Of a stretch of 64,000 bases of DNA, positions 55,449 through 63,390 are shown one piece after another (within the stretch, counting starts at the first letter, position 1; every line of letters starts with the position of its first letter). Under the pieces are notes generated by a model, which was not told where the DNA came from, searched no databases, and was given only the letters and a program-made list of their open reading frames with translations. Where the stretch lies: NCBI GenBank assembly GCA_003044455.1, contig POWY01000001.1:62001-126000 (forward strand), written 5' to 3'. The DNA is from Neisseria bergeri (lineage in GTDB: Bacteria; Pseudomonadota; Gammaproteobacteria; Burkholderiales; Neisseriaceae). Both the position numbers and the translations under genes were made by a program.

Positions 55449-56804
55449 ATGCACACATCCGCGCTCCGTATATGGCTGAAGGCCGTGCTGATACTTGCCG
55501 CCGGCAGCATTTTTCAGACGGCACCGGCAGCCGTCGTCCACGTTTCCCCGCAAGACAACCTTGCCGAAATTTTTGCCCGTGCTCATGCGGGCGATACGCT
55601 CAAACTGGCTTCCGGCGTATATCAAACCAAACTTTATATCGACAAACCGATTACGATTGAAGGGCCTGCCGACCGTTCCGCAACCATCGAAGGGGACAGG
55701 AGCGGGCGTACCATAGCCGTACACGCGCCGGACGTAACGCTCCGCAACCTGACCGTTACCCGTTCCGGTATGAGCCTGCCGGCAATGGATGCCGGTATTT
55801 ATCTCGAAGAAACCGCCCCGCGCGCCATGATCGAACACAACAATATTTTGGATAATTCGGTCGGCGTATATCTGCATGGTTCTGCCGATGCGATGGTGCG
55901 GGAGAATAAAATTGTCGGCGACGCGACTTTGCGCGTGAACGAGCGCGGCAACGGCGTTACCGTTTGGAACGCGCCCGGCGCGCAGGTCGTCGGCAACGAC
56001 ATTTCCAAAGGGCGGGACGGTATTTTTTCCAATACCAGCACGCACAACACCTATAAAAACAACCGTTTCAGCGATTTGCGTTTCGCCGTCCACTATATGT
56101 ACACCAACGACAGCGAAGTCAGCGGCAATATTTCCGTGGGCAACAATATGGGCTATGTGCTGATGTTTTCCGAGCGGCTCAAAGTATTCGACAATATCGC
56201 CGTCGGCAGCCGCGACCAGGGCATTATGCTCAACTATGTCAACTATTCCGATATTCACGACAACATTATCAACAAGGCGGGCAAGTGCGTTTTTGCCTAC
56301 AATGCCAACTACGATAAACTGTCCGCCAATCATTTTGAAAACTGTCAAATCGGCATACACTTTACCGCCGCCATCGAAGGCACGTCCCTGCATGACAATT
56401 CCTTTATCAACAACGAAAGCCAGGTCAAATACGTCAGCACGCGCTTTCTCGACTGGAGCGAAGGCGGACACGGCAACTATTGGAGCGACAACAGCGCGTT
56501 CGATTTGAACGGCGACGGCTTCGGCGACAGCGCGTACCGTCCCAACGGCATTATCGACCAAATCATCTGGCGCGCGCCCGTATCACGCCTCTTGATGAAC
56601 AGCCCTGCAATCAGCATCGTCAAATGGGCGCAGGCGCAGTTTCCCGCCGTTTTGCCCGGAGGCGTGGTGGACAGCAAACCGCTGATGAAGCCTTATGCCC
56701 CCAAAATTCAAACCCGTTATCAGGCGATGAAGGACGAACTGCTCAAAGAAGCCGAAACGCGGCAGTCGGAATGGGGCAGGGCGGAAAACGGTTCTTTGAA
56801 CTAG
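55449..56804 (+). CDS. nosD: NosD, copper-site maturation protein for NosZ
   Basis: 451 residues. Signal peptide (RIWLKAVLILAAGSIFQTAPA) whose coding sequence contains a DUS. The mature protein is a right-handed beta-helix of CASH repeats (IMIEHNN-, VRENKIV-, VVGNDIS-, YKNNRF-type rungs). With the NosFY ABC transporter it helps deliver sulfur/copper for assembly of the CuZ cluster in the periplasm. The frame is intact. The ATG at 55449 is chosen for the signal peptide; GAGGGACACT lies just upstream. Confidence 0.94.
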   Translation: MHTSALRIWLKAVLILAAGSIFQTAPAAVVHVSPQDNLAEIFARAHAGDTLKLASGVYQTKLYIDKPITIEGPADRSATIEGDRSGRTIAVHAPDVTLRNLTVTRSGMSLPAMDAGIYLEETAPRAMIEHNNILDNSVGVYLHGSADAMVRENKIVGDATLRVNERGNGVTVWNAPGAQVVGNDISKGRDGIFSNTSTHNTYKNNRFSDLRFAVHYMYTNDSEVSGNISVGNNMGYVLMFSERLKVFDNIAVGSRDQGIMLNYVNYSDIHDNIINKAGKCVFAYNANYDKLSANHFENCQIGIHFTAAIEGTSLHDNSFINNESQVKYVSTRFLDWSEGGHGNYWSDNSAFDLNGDGFGDSAYRPNGIIDQIIWRAPVSRLLMNSPAISIVKWAQAQFPAVLPGGVVDSKPLMKPYAPKIQTRYQAMKDELLKEAETRQSEWGRAENGSLN

Positions 56805-56809
56805 TCTGC

Positions 56810-56843
56810 TTCAGACGGCATCCGGATTCAAATGCCGTCTGAA
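56810..56843. repeat. DUS inverted pair between nosD and nosF
   Basis: TTCAGACGGCAT then, after 10 bp, ATGCCGTCTGAA. It follows the nosD stop closely and precedes the nosF ribosome site. It lies within an operon, so it is more likely an uptake signal or attenuator than a full stop. Confidence 0.7.
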
Positions 56844-56861
56844 AACACAAAAGGAACAACC

Positions 56862-57758
56862 ATGACCACACATCATGTCGAATTGAGGAAGGTAACCAAA
56901 CGCTTCGGGGCGCAAAAAGCCGTCAACCAAGTCGATTTGGTTTTGAAGGCAGGAGAAAGCGTCGGGCTTGCCGGACACAACGGCGCGGGCAAGTCCACCA
57001 TTATGAAGCTGATACTCGGGCTGATTACCCCGACCGAAGGCGAAGTGATGCTTTTGGGCGAACGTACCGGCAGCAAAGCGGGGGCGCGGCTTCGCAGCCA
57101 AATCGGCTACCTGCCCGAAACTGTTGCGCTGCACCCTTCGCTGACCGGCATCGAAACGCTGGATTTTTACGCCAAACTTAAAAAACAGCCGCTCACGCAG
57201 AACCGGGGGCTGCTTGAGCGCGTCGGTATTTCACAGGCGGCACACCGCCGCGTCGGCACTTATTCTAAAGGTATGCGCCAACGCCTTGCCTTGGCACAAG
57301 CCCTGCTGGGCGAGCCCAAAGTCCTGCTGTTTGACGAACCGACAACCGGTCTTGACCCTGCATCAAGGCAAATGTTTTACGAAGTCGTGCGCGAACTCAA
57401 CGGGCGCGGCGCGACCGTATTGCTCAGCACCCACGCCCTTGCCGAGTTGGACGGACACGCCGACCGCATTATCGTGATGAAAAACGGCGTTAAGGTTGCC
57501 GACGGCAGCATGGACGAATTGCACGTTCAAAGCGGACTGCCGCTGACCGTCAATATCCGCCTCAAAGCCCCGCGTACCCTGAGCGGACGCTGGCAGCCGC
57601 TTTCAGACGGCATTTCCTATCGGGCGCAATGTCAGGCGGAAGAACGTATGGAACTGTTGGGCGAATTGGGCAGTCTGTCCGACCTTGCCTATCTCGACAT
57701 CCACACGCCGACGCTTGATGAAATGTATGCACAGTTCTTGAAAAGGGAGGACGTATGA
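56862..57758 (+). CDS. nosF: NosF, ABC ATPase of the NosDFY complex
   Basis: 298 residues. Walker A GHNGAGKST, signature YSKGMRQRLALAQALL, Walker B VLLFDEPTTGLD, H-loop STHAL. A C-terminal regulatory part follows residue 210. AAGGAA precedes ATG 56862; an in-frame ATG 30 nt upstream is a DUS (MPSE). It overlaps nosY by 4 bp (ATGA). Confidence 0.96.
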   Translation: MTTHHVELRKVTKRFGAQKAVNQVDLVLKAGESVGLAGHNGAGKSTIMKLILGLITPTEGEVMLLGERTGSKAGARLRSQIGYLPETVALHPSLTGIETLDFYAKLKKQPLTQNRGLLERVGISQAAHRRVGTYSKGMRQRLALAQALLGEPKVLLFDEPTTGLDPASRQMFYEVVRELNGRGATVLLSTHALAELDGHADRIIVMKNGVKVADGSMDELHVQSGLPLTVNIRLKAPRTLSGRWQPLSDGISYRAQCQAEERMELLGELGSLSDLAYLDIHTPTLDEMYAQFLKREDV

Positions 57759-58585
57759 ACCCCGTTTGGATTATTACCGGAAAAGAAGTCCGCGACAGCC
57801 TGCGCAACCGTTGGGTGCTTGCCGCCGCCCTCTTGCTTGCCGCACTCGCCCTTTCTTTGGGTTTTCTCGGCAGCTCGCCCACCGGTTCGGTCAAGGTCGA
57901 TCCGCTGACCGTTACTGTCGTCAGCCTGTCGAGCCTGTCTATTTTCCTGATTCCGCTGATTGCGATGCTGCTCTCATACGATGCACTGATTGGGGAGATT
58001 GAGCGCGGTACGATGGCGTTGCTGTTGAGTTATCCCATTTCGCGCAACCAAATCCTTGCCGGCAAGTTTGTCGGACACCTCATCATCCTCGCCCTTGCCA
58101 CCACGGCAGGCTACGGATTGGCAGGCATTACGCTGCAACTTGCCAACGGCAGTTTCGACATCGCCGCTTGGAAACCCTTTGCCCTTCTGATTGCCGCCAG
58201 CGTGATTTTGGGTGCGGCTTTTCTGTCTATGGGCTACTTGATTAGTGCGAAAGTCAAAGAGCGGGGGACGGCGGCCGGTATTTCCATCGGTGTGTGGTTG
58301 TTTTTCGTCGTCATCTTCGATATGGCGCTTTTGGGTATTCTGGTTGCCGACTCGAAACAGGTTATCACCGCGCCTGTCGTTGAAACCGTGCTGCTGTTCA
58401 ATCCTACCGACATTTACCGCCTGCTCAACCTGACCGGTTACGAAAATACGGCTATGTATGCGGGTATGGCGGGTTTGAGCGGACAAATCAGCCTGACCGT
58501 CCCCGTTTTGCTGACCGCGCAGGTTTTATGGGTTATCATTCCGCTTGTTTTGGCAGCCGGAATTTTTAGAAAGCGACAAATATGA
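57755..58585 (+). CDS. nosY: NosY, membrane permease of the NosDFY complex
   Basis: 276 residues, six membrane helices, ABC-2 type. Starts MNPVWIITGKEVRDSLRNRWVLAAALLLAAL. Segment YDALIGEIERGTMALLLSYPISRNQIL is the coupling region. It forms the transporter with NosF that works with periplasmic NosD. It overlaps nosF and nosL by 4 bp each. Confidence 0.95.
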   Translation: MNPVWIITGKEVRDSLRNRWVLAAALLLAALALSLGFLGSSPTGSVKVDPLTVTVVSLSSLSIFLIPLIAMLLSYDALIGEIERGTMALLLSYPISRNQILAGKFVGHLIILALATTAGYGLAGITLQLANGSFDIAAWKPFALLIAASVILGAAFLSMGYLISAKVKERGTAAGISIGVWLFFVVIFDMALLGILVADSKQVITAPVVETVLLFNPTDIYRLLNLTGYENTAMYAGMAGLSGQISLTVPVLLTAQVLWVIIPLVLAAGIFRKRQI

Positions 58586-59076
58586 AGAAAACCCTGTTGG
58601 CAATTGTTGCCGTTTTCGCCTTAAGTGCCTGCCGGCAGGCGGAAGAGGGGCCGCCGCCTTTACCCCAGCAGATTAGCGACCGTTCGGTCGGACACTATTG
58701 CAGTATGAACCTGACCGAACACAACGGCCCCAAAGCCCAGATTTTCTTGAACGGCAAACCCGATCAGCCCGTTTGGTTCTCTACCATCAAGCAGATGTTC
58801 GGCTATACCAAGCTGCCCGAAGAACCTAAAGGCATCCGCGTGATTTACGTTACCGATATGGGCAATGTTACCGATTGGACGAATCCCAATGCCGACACGG
58901 AGTGGATAGATGCGAAAAAAGCCTTTTACGTCATCGACAGCGGCTTTATCGGCGGTATGGGTGCGGAAGACGCGCTGCCGTTCGGCAAAAAGGAGCAGGC
59001 TGAAAAATTTGCAAAGGATAAAGGCGGCAAGGTTGTCGGTTTCGACGATATGCCCGATGCTTACATTTTCAAGTAA
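58582..59076 (+). CDS. nosL: NosL, copper chaperone lipoprotein
   Basis: 164 residues. Lipoprotein signal MKKTLLAIVAVFALSAC with Cys17. The Cu(I) site is formed by the Cys40-Ser-Met42 motif in HYCSMNL. Mature fold cues are KAQIFLNGKP and AYVIDSGFIGGMGAEDALPFG-like segments. It delivers copper for NosZ. Last gene of nosRZDFYL, followed by a DUS hairpin and a Correia element. No nosX is present. Confidence 0.95.
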   Translation: MKKTLLAIVAVFALSACRQAEEGPPPLPQQISDRSVGHYCSMNLTEHNGPKAQIFLNGKPDQPVWFSTIKQMFGYTKLPEEPKGIRVIYVTDMGNVTDWTNPNADTEWIDAKKAFYVIDSGFIGGMGAEDALPFGKKEQAEKFAKDKGGKVVGFDDMPDAYIFK

Positions 59077-59088
59077 ATCCAAACAGAA

Positions 59089-59126
59089 ATGCCGTCTGAA
59101 CGTTGAAGCCAAGGTTCAGACGGCAT
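59089..59126 (+). terminator. DUS hairpin terminator of the nos cluster
   Basis: ATGCCGTCTGAACG and TTCAGACGGCAT, then T6. Confidence 0.85.
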
Positions 59127-59130
59127 TTTT

Positions 59131-59287
59131 TATAGTGGATTAAATTTAAACCAGTACAGCGTTGCCTCGCCTTAGCTCAAAGAGAACGATTCTCTAAGGT
59201 GCTCAAGCACCAAGTGAATCGGTTCCGTACTATTTGTACTGTCTGCGGCTTCGTCGCCTTGTCATGATTTAAGTTTAATCCACTATA
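59131..59287. mobile_element. Correia repeat enclosed element (full length)
   Basis: TATAGTGGATTAAA and TTTAATCCACTATA ends, about 157 bp with the internal AGAACGATTCTCTAAGGTGC segment. It is inserted against the T tract of the nosL terminator, between convergent nosL and the ETF-QO gene. Confidence 0.95.
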
Positions 59288-59364
59288 TTATGGGTTCAAA
59301 CGGGGCAGGTTTGAACAACGGCCCCATTCCTTATTCCTGACCGGGCGTAACGGCGGAATAAGGT

Positions 59365-61026
59365 TTACATCCCGCCGTAATTCGGCCCGCTCGCGCCTTC
59401 GGGACAAATCCAAGTGATGTTTTGCGTCGGGTCTTTGATGTCGCAGGTTTTGCAGTGAACGCAGTTGGCGGCGTTGATTTGCAGGCGCGGGCTGCCGTTT
59501 TCTTCGACGATTTCATACACACCGGCCGGACAATAGCGCGTTTCGGGCGAGGCGTATTCTTTGTAGTTCACGTCTATCATTGTTTGCGGATTTTTCAGCA
59601 CCAAATGGTCGGGCTGGTTTTCTTCGTGCGCGAGATTGGCGAGGAAGACGCTGCTTAAGCGGTCGAAGGTCAACACGCCGTCGGGTTTCGGATAATCAAT
59701 CGGCTTGCACGCGGCGGCTTTTTTGAGCTGCTCGTTGTCTTTACCGTGATGTTTCAAGGTCCACGGGGCTTTGCCTCTGAAAATCATTTGGTCGATGCCG
59801 GTATAGATTGAGCCGAGGTAAACGCCCCATTTGAATGACGGACGGACATTGCGCGCGGCGTAAAGCTCTTGATACAGCCAGCTTTGTTCAAAACGTTGTT
59901 GATAATCCGCCGCCTCTTTGTCGCTGTCGAAGTTTTCCACTTCTTCAAGGTTTTCCAACAAGGGGAATACGGCTTCGGCGGCGAGCATGGCAGATTTCAT
60001 CGCGGTATGAATGCCTTTGATGCGCGGCATATTGAGGAAGCCCGCCGCGTCGCCGATTAAAACGCCGCCTTTGAACGAGAGCTTCGGCAGGCTTTGCAAA
60101 CCGCCTTCAATCAGCGAACGCGCGCCGTAAGCGATGCGGCGGCCGCCTTCGAAGGTTTTGCGGATTTCGGGATGGGTTTTGAAACGTTGGAACTCTTCAA
60201 ACGGCGACAGATACGGGTTTTGATAGTCCAAACCGACCACGAAACCGACGGCGACTTTGTTATCGTCAAAATGGTAAACAAACGCGCCGCCGTAGGTTTT
60301 GCTGTCCAGCGGCCAGCCCGCGCTGTGCACCACCAAGCCGGGTTGATGTTTTTCAGACGGCACTTCCCAAATTTCTTTGATGCCCAAGCCGTAAGTTTGC
60401 GGCTGGCTGTTTTGGTCGAGTTGGAAACGTTCGATGACTTGTTTGGAAAGCGAACCGCGACAACCTTCGGCAAACAGGGTTTGCTGCGCCCAAAGCTCCA
60501 TGCCGGGCTGGAAACTGTCGGTCGGCTCGCCGTCTTTGCCCACGCCCATATTGCCGGTCGCAATGCCTTTGACCGAACCGTCTTCGTGATACAGTACTTC
60601 GGCAGCGGCAAAGCCCGGATAGATTTCCACGCCCATATTCTCCGCCTGCTCCGCCAACCAGCGCACAACTTCGCCCAAGCTGACGATGTAGTTGCCGTGA
60701 TTGTCGAAATTGGGGGTAATGGGTAGATTGAACGCTTTTTTCTCGGTCAGGAATACAACCCTGTCCTTCGTCACTGTGCGTGTCAGCGGAGCGCCTTTTT
60801 CTTTCCAATCAGGAATCAGCTCATTCAGCGCAATCGGGTCAATGACCGCGCCCGCCAGCGAATGTGCACCCGCCTCCGAACCTTTCTCCACCACGCAAAC
60901 GCTGATTTCGCGCCCGTTCTGTTCGGCAAGCTGCTTGAGTTTGATGGCGGCGGACAAACCCGACGGGCCTGCGCCGACAATCACGACATCGTATTGCATA
61001 CTGTCGCGGGTGATGGATTCTGTCAT
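59365..61026 (-). CDS. etfD: Electron transfer flavoprotein-ubiquinone oxidoreductase
   Basis: 553 residues. FAD-binding VGAGPSGLSAAI at the N-terminus, quinone-binding membrane-surface region (FLNMPRIKGIHTAMKSAMLAAE follows the second FAD motif GVLIGDAAGFLN), and a C-terminal [4Fe-4S] domain with CVHCKTCDIKDPTQNITWICPEG. It passes electrons from ETF to ubiquinone at the inner membrane. AGGAACCGCC precedes the ATG. Monocistronic. Confidence 0.95.
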   Translation of the reverse strand: MTESITRDSMQYDVVIVGAGPSGLSAAIKLKQLAEQNGREISVCVVEKGSEAGAHSLAGAVIDPIALNELIPDWKEKGAPLTRTVTKDRVVFLTEKKAFNLPITPNFDNHGNYIVSLGEVVRWLAEQAENMGVEIYPGFAAAEVLYHEDGSVKGIATGNMGVGKDGEPTDSFQPGMELWAQQTLFAEGCRGSLSKQVIERFQLDQNSQPQTYGLGIKEIWEVPSEKHQPGLVVHSAGWPLDSKTYGGAFVYHFDDNKVAVGFVVGLDYQNPYLSPFEEFQRFKTHPEIRKTFEGGRRIAYGARSLIEGGLQSLPKLSFKGGVLIGDAAGFLNMPRIKGIHTAMKSAMLAAEAVFPLLENLEEVENFDSDKEAADYQQRFEQSWLYQELYAARNVRPSFKWGVYLGSIYTGIDQMIFRGKAPWTLKHHGKDNEQLKKAAACKPIDYPKPDGVLTFDRLSSVFLANLAHEENQPDHLVLKNPQTMIDVNYKEYASPETRYCPAGVYEIVEENGSPRLQINAANCVHCKTCDIKDPTQNITWICPEGASGPNYGGM

Positions 61027-61102
61027 GGCGGTTCCTATGATTTATTATCGATTATAAAACGGGCAATTATACAACGCAGACAGTTGCTTACCAAATAAAA
61101 CA

Positions 61103-61141
61103 ATGCCGTCTGAAATAGCTTCTCAGGCATTCAGACGGCAT
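61103..61141 (-). terminator. DUS inverted pair, terminator of the glycosyltransferase gene
   Basis: ATGCCGTCTGAA and TTCAGACGGCAT around a 15-bp loop, 15 bp past the stop of the glycosyltransferase; the minus strand continues TGTTTTATTTG. Confidence 0.75.
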
Positions 61142-61155
61142 TTGCCCCCATATGG

Positions 61156-62076
61156 TCAAAGATATTTTTTATCCGGCAGTTGCGTAAAGAGGCTGTCATA
61201 TTCTTTCTTCAGTTCAGGGATATTTTTGACAATTCTGCCAACTTTATCGAATTCAATCAGTAGGATTTGACGGACAGTTTCTGCGTATCTTGAATCGGTC
61301 TGCCTTTCCATCAGCGGTACGAGGTAGGTAAGCAGATTGTGAAGGTAATCGGTCAGCCTGTGGTCGGGTAGGGCGGTTGTCAGACTTCCTTCTCTGCGGT
61401 GGTAAATAAAAAAGGGAATATCAACCTCCAAGACTTTTCCGCCTGCAATCAGAAATTCAGAGATGAAAACCATATCTTCCCCAAAACGCATACCGTTGCG
61501 ATAGGTAACACCCGTAGCGACAAGGTGGCGACGGTCAATCATAAAGCACATATTGTGTAGAGGCCAGTGATGAGGCAGACTCTGCATCAATATCCCCTGC
61601 ATAGATGAGATTTTCCCATTGTGCTGTTCTTTAAATTGAAAAACGGGCTTACACCTCAACATATTTTTCCCCTCTTCATAAGGAGGACGGAGATATACGC
61701 CTTTAATCGCTTGAAGTCCGTTATCTTGAGCAAGTCTTGCCCACAAACCGAAATCTATGGGGTAAAGTTCGTCATCGGGGTCTAAGAACATGATGAAATC
61801 CCCCGTTGCAAGTTTTAATCCGGCATTGCGTGCCGCCGCCACGCCCCTGTTTTGGCTGCTGACAACGGTAATAAAGGGATATTGGTGCATATATTTCGCC
61901 AGAATTTCCGCACTGCCATCTGTCGAACCGTCATCTATCAAAATAATTTCTTTGCGTACCGTTTGAAGCAATATGCTTTCGAGCGCGCGGGGGATATAGG
62001 GTGCAACATTATATACGGGCAGGATGAAGCTGATACTGGGTAGATTATCGGAGGTTGCTTTATCGTTGGAGTACAT
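61156..62076 (-). CDS. Family 2 glycosyltransferase
   Basis: 306 residues, GT-A fold. SFILPVYNVAPYIPRALESIL opens the domain, IDDGSTDGS is the nucleotide-sugar motif, RGVAAARNAGLKLATGDFIMFLDPDDE carries the metal-binding DxD region, and GEDMVFISEFLI supplies a likely catalytic base. It is probably cytoplasmic or membrane-associated and adds a sugar to LOS, a glycolipid or a protein glycan; the acceptor is not determinable. Codon use is less GC-rich than the core genes. Downstream of the adhesin gene on the same strand but separated from it by a terminator. Confidence 0.85.
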   Translation of the reverse strand: MYSNDKATSDNLPSISFILPVYNVAPYIPRALESILLQTVRKEIILIDDGSTDGSAEILAKYMHQYPFITVVSSQNRGVAAARNAGLKLATGDFIMFLDPDDELYPIDFGLWARLAQDNGLQAIKGVYLRPPYEEGKNMLRCKPVFQFKEQHNGKISSMQGILMQSLPHHWPLHNMCFMIDRRHLVATGVTYRNGMRFGEDMVFISEFLIAGGKVLEVDIPFFIYHRREGSLTTALPDHRLTDYLHNLLTYLVPLMERQTDSRYAETVRQILLIEFDKVGRIVKNIPELKKEYDSLFTQLPDKKYL

Positions 62077-62154
62077 CTGAATCCTTAATTTGTTGTAAAA
62101 GGCGAAGTATGCAGATGGGCAACTTTAGGATATGGTCTGCATACAAAATCCAAA

Positions 62155-62182
62155 ATGCCGCACTTATCTGCAAGTGCGGCAT
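62155..62182 (-). terminator. Intrinsic terminator of the autotransporter gene
   Basis: ATGCCGCACTT faces AAGTGCGGCAT with a 6-base loop, flanked by A4 and T5; not a DUS although it starts ATGCCG. Confidence 0.88.
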
Positions 62183-62225
62183 TTTTACTATAGGCTGTGT
62201 TCCAATAGGTATTAATGGCGGAAGA

Positions 62226-63020
62226 TCACCATTGATAGCCGACAGCCGCTCCAAATAACGGTTTTTTGGTATTGTTGCCGGAGAAATTGAACGAAGCACC
62301 TGCCTTCAGGATTACTTTGCCGTTATCTGAGAGGCTGGAGTAACCGATTGCAAGAGCCTGTTCACCGTTGTAGTGTGCCGTAGAAGCGGATACCATCGAG
62401 TGTCCCGCATAAGTCGGTTGAGGAAGGAGTGCAACCGCTCCTGCTTTGGCGATACCGCCGTTCATTGATTTATCCAACTTGTCGACTTTTTGCTCTATAG
62501 AGGAAATCTGTTCAGAGGAGGACATATTGTTGATTTTCTCTTTCCCATTTTCGGAAAGGGTTAGAGTTAGTTTGTTATTTGAATATTCAATTTTAACGTC
62601 TGATTCAGACTCATTGAATTTATCCGGTAATCCTTGAATTAGATTCTCACGAAATTCCTCAAGCTTTTCCTCAATCTTTTCAGGTACGTGGTTATACAGT
62701 TGATACAGTTGATCTCCGGTAACCGCATCAGTCGAACCCAGACCAATCCCACCATTTGCAATATTGGTAATCAGGGTGCCACCGCCGTCATAGCCGATGG
62801 GAAACGGCCCACGTGTAATAAAGTTCTCCGGATCGTATGTATCTTCAACTGTTTGTTTATTTTCATCATCAGTTATTGGGTTTATAACCAGTTTTCCAAC
62901 CGTCGTTGCCCCATTGCCGTCAGCCTGAGCGTATGGTACGGCGGATATGCCGATTCCTGTGGCTGCTGCTGTGAGGATGAGTTTGGATATTGTCGTATGT
63001 TTTTTGTCGGTGCGGGTCAT
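62226..63020 (-). CDS. Short trimeric autotransporter (YadA-like) adhesin
   Basis: 264 residues. Signal peptide near residues 13-33 (LILTAAATGIGISAVPYAQA). A head remnant leads to a neck-like motif GGIGLGSTDAVTGDQLYQL, then a coiled-coil stalk (about 110-185) and the C-terminal YadA membrane anchor (GIAKAGAVALLPQP ... KPLFGAAVGYQW). Trimeric autotransporters form an outer-membrane barrel of three subunits and display the head. This one is far shorter than NhhA or NadA, so it may be a minimal adhesin or a reduced relative. Promoter TTTACA-N17-TATAAT lies upstream, and a 15-T tract lies upstream of that. Confidence 0.82.
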   Translation of the reverse strand: MTRTDKKHTTISKLILTAAATGIGISAVPYAQADGNGATTVGKLVINPITDDENKQTVEDTYDPENFITRGPFPIGYDGGGTLITNIANGGIGLGSTDAVTGDQLYQLYNHVPEKIEEKLEEFRENLIQGLPDKFNESESDVKIEYSNNKLTLTLSENGKEKINNMSSSEQISSIEQKVDKLDKSMNGGIAKAGAVALLPQPTYAGHSMVSASTAHYNGEQALAIGYSSLSDNGKVILKAGASFNFSGNNTKKPLFGAAVGYQW

Positions 63021-63058
63021 GATTGTATCGATTAGAGTAAAGTTAACGTAACCTTCCG

Positions 63059-63087
63059 ATTATATATTCAGACCCTTACTCTGTAAA
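63059..63087 (-). promoter_or_regulatory. Sigma-70 promoter of the autotransporter
   Basis: On the minus strand TTTACA (63087-63082), 17 bp, TATAAT (63064-63059): five of six and six of six matches. A start site near 63052 leaves a short leader to the ATG at 63020. Confidence 0.8.
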
Positions 63088-63111
63088 TAATACGTTGTAT
63101 TATCTTATCCA

Positions 63112-63126
63112 TTTTTTTTTTTTTTT
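63112..63126. repeat. Homopolymeric tract of 15 T
   Basis: Fifteen consecutive T (A on the gene strand), 24 bp upstream of the -35 box of the autotransporter. Tracts of this length are slippage-prone and in Neisseria tune promoter strength of surface genes. Confidence 0.85.
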
Positions 63127-63148
63127 CAATGGTTTATGTTGGTCATTG

Positions 63149-63303
63149 TATAGTGGGTTAACAAAAATCAGGACAAGGCGACGAAGTCGCAGACAGTACA
63201 AATAGTACGGAACCGATTCACTTGGTGCTTGAGCACCTTAGAGAATCGTTCTCTTTGAGCTAAGGCGAGGCAACGCCGTACCGGTTTTTGTTAATCCACT
63301 ATA
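63149..63303. mobile_element. Correia repeat enclosed element (full length)
   Basis: TATAGTGGGTTAAC and TTAATCCACTATA ends, about 155 bp, inverted internal segment relative to the copy at 59131. It lies between the adhesin promoter and the znuA terminator; the gap 63021-63390 otherwise holds only that promoter, the T tract and the terminator. Confidence 0.95.
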
Positions 63304-63346
63304 TATTTGTGCGTTGTGGGGCTGCCTTTTATGCACGGGTATGAGA

Positions 63347-63376
63347 ATGCCGTCTGAAAAAGGTTTCAGACGGCAT
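63347..63376 (-). terminator. DUS hairpin terminator of znuA
   Basis: ATGCCGTCTGAAA and TTTCAGACGGCAT, 15 bp past the znuA stop. Confidence 0.75.
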
Positions 63377-63390
63377 TGTGTGTTTAGGGT

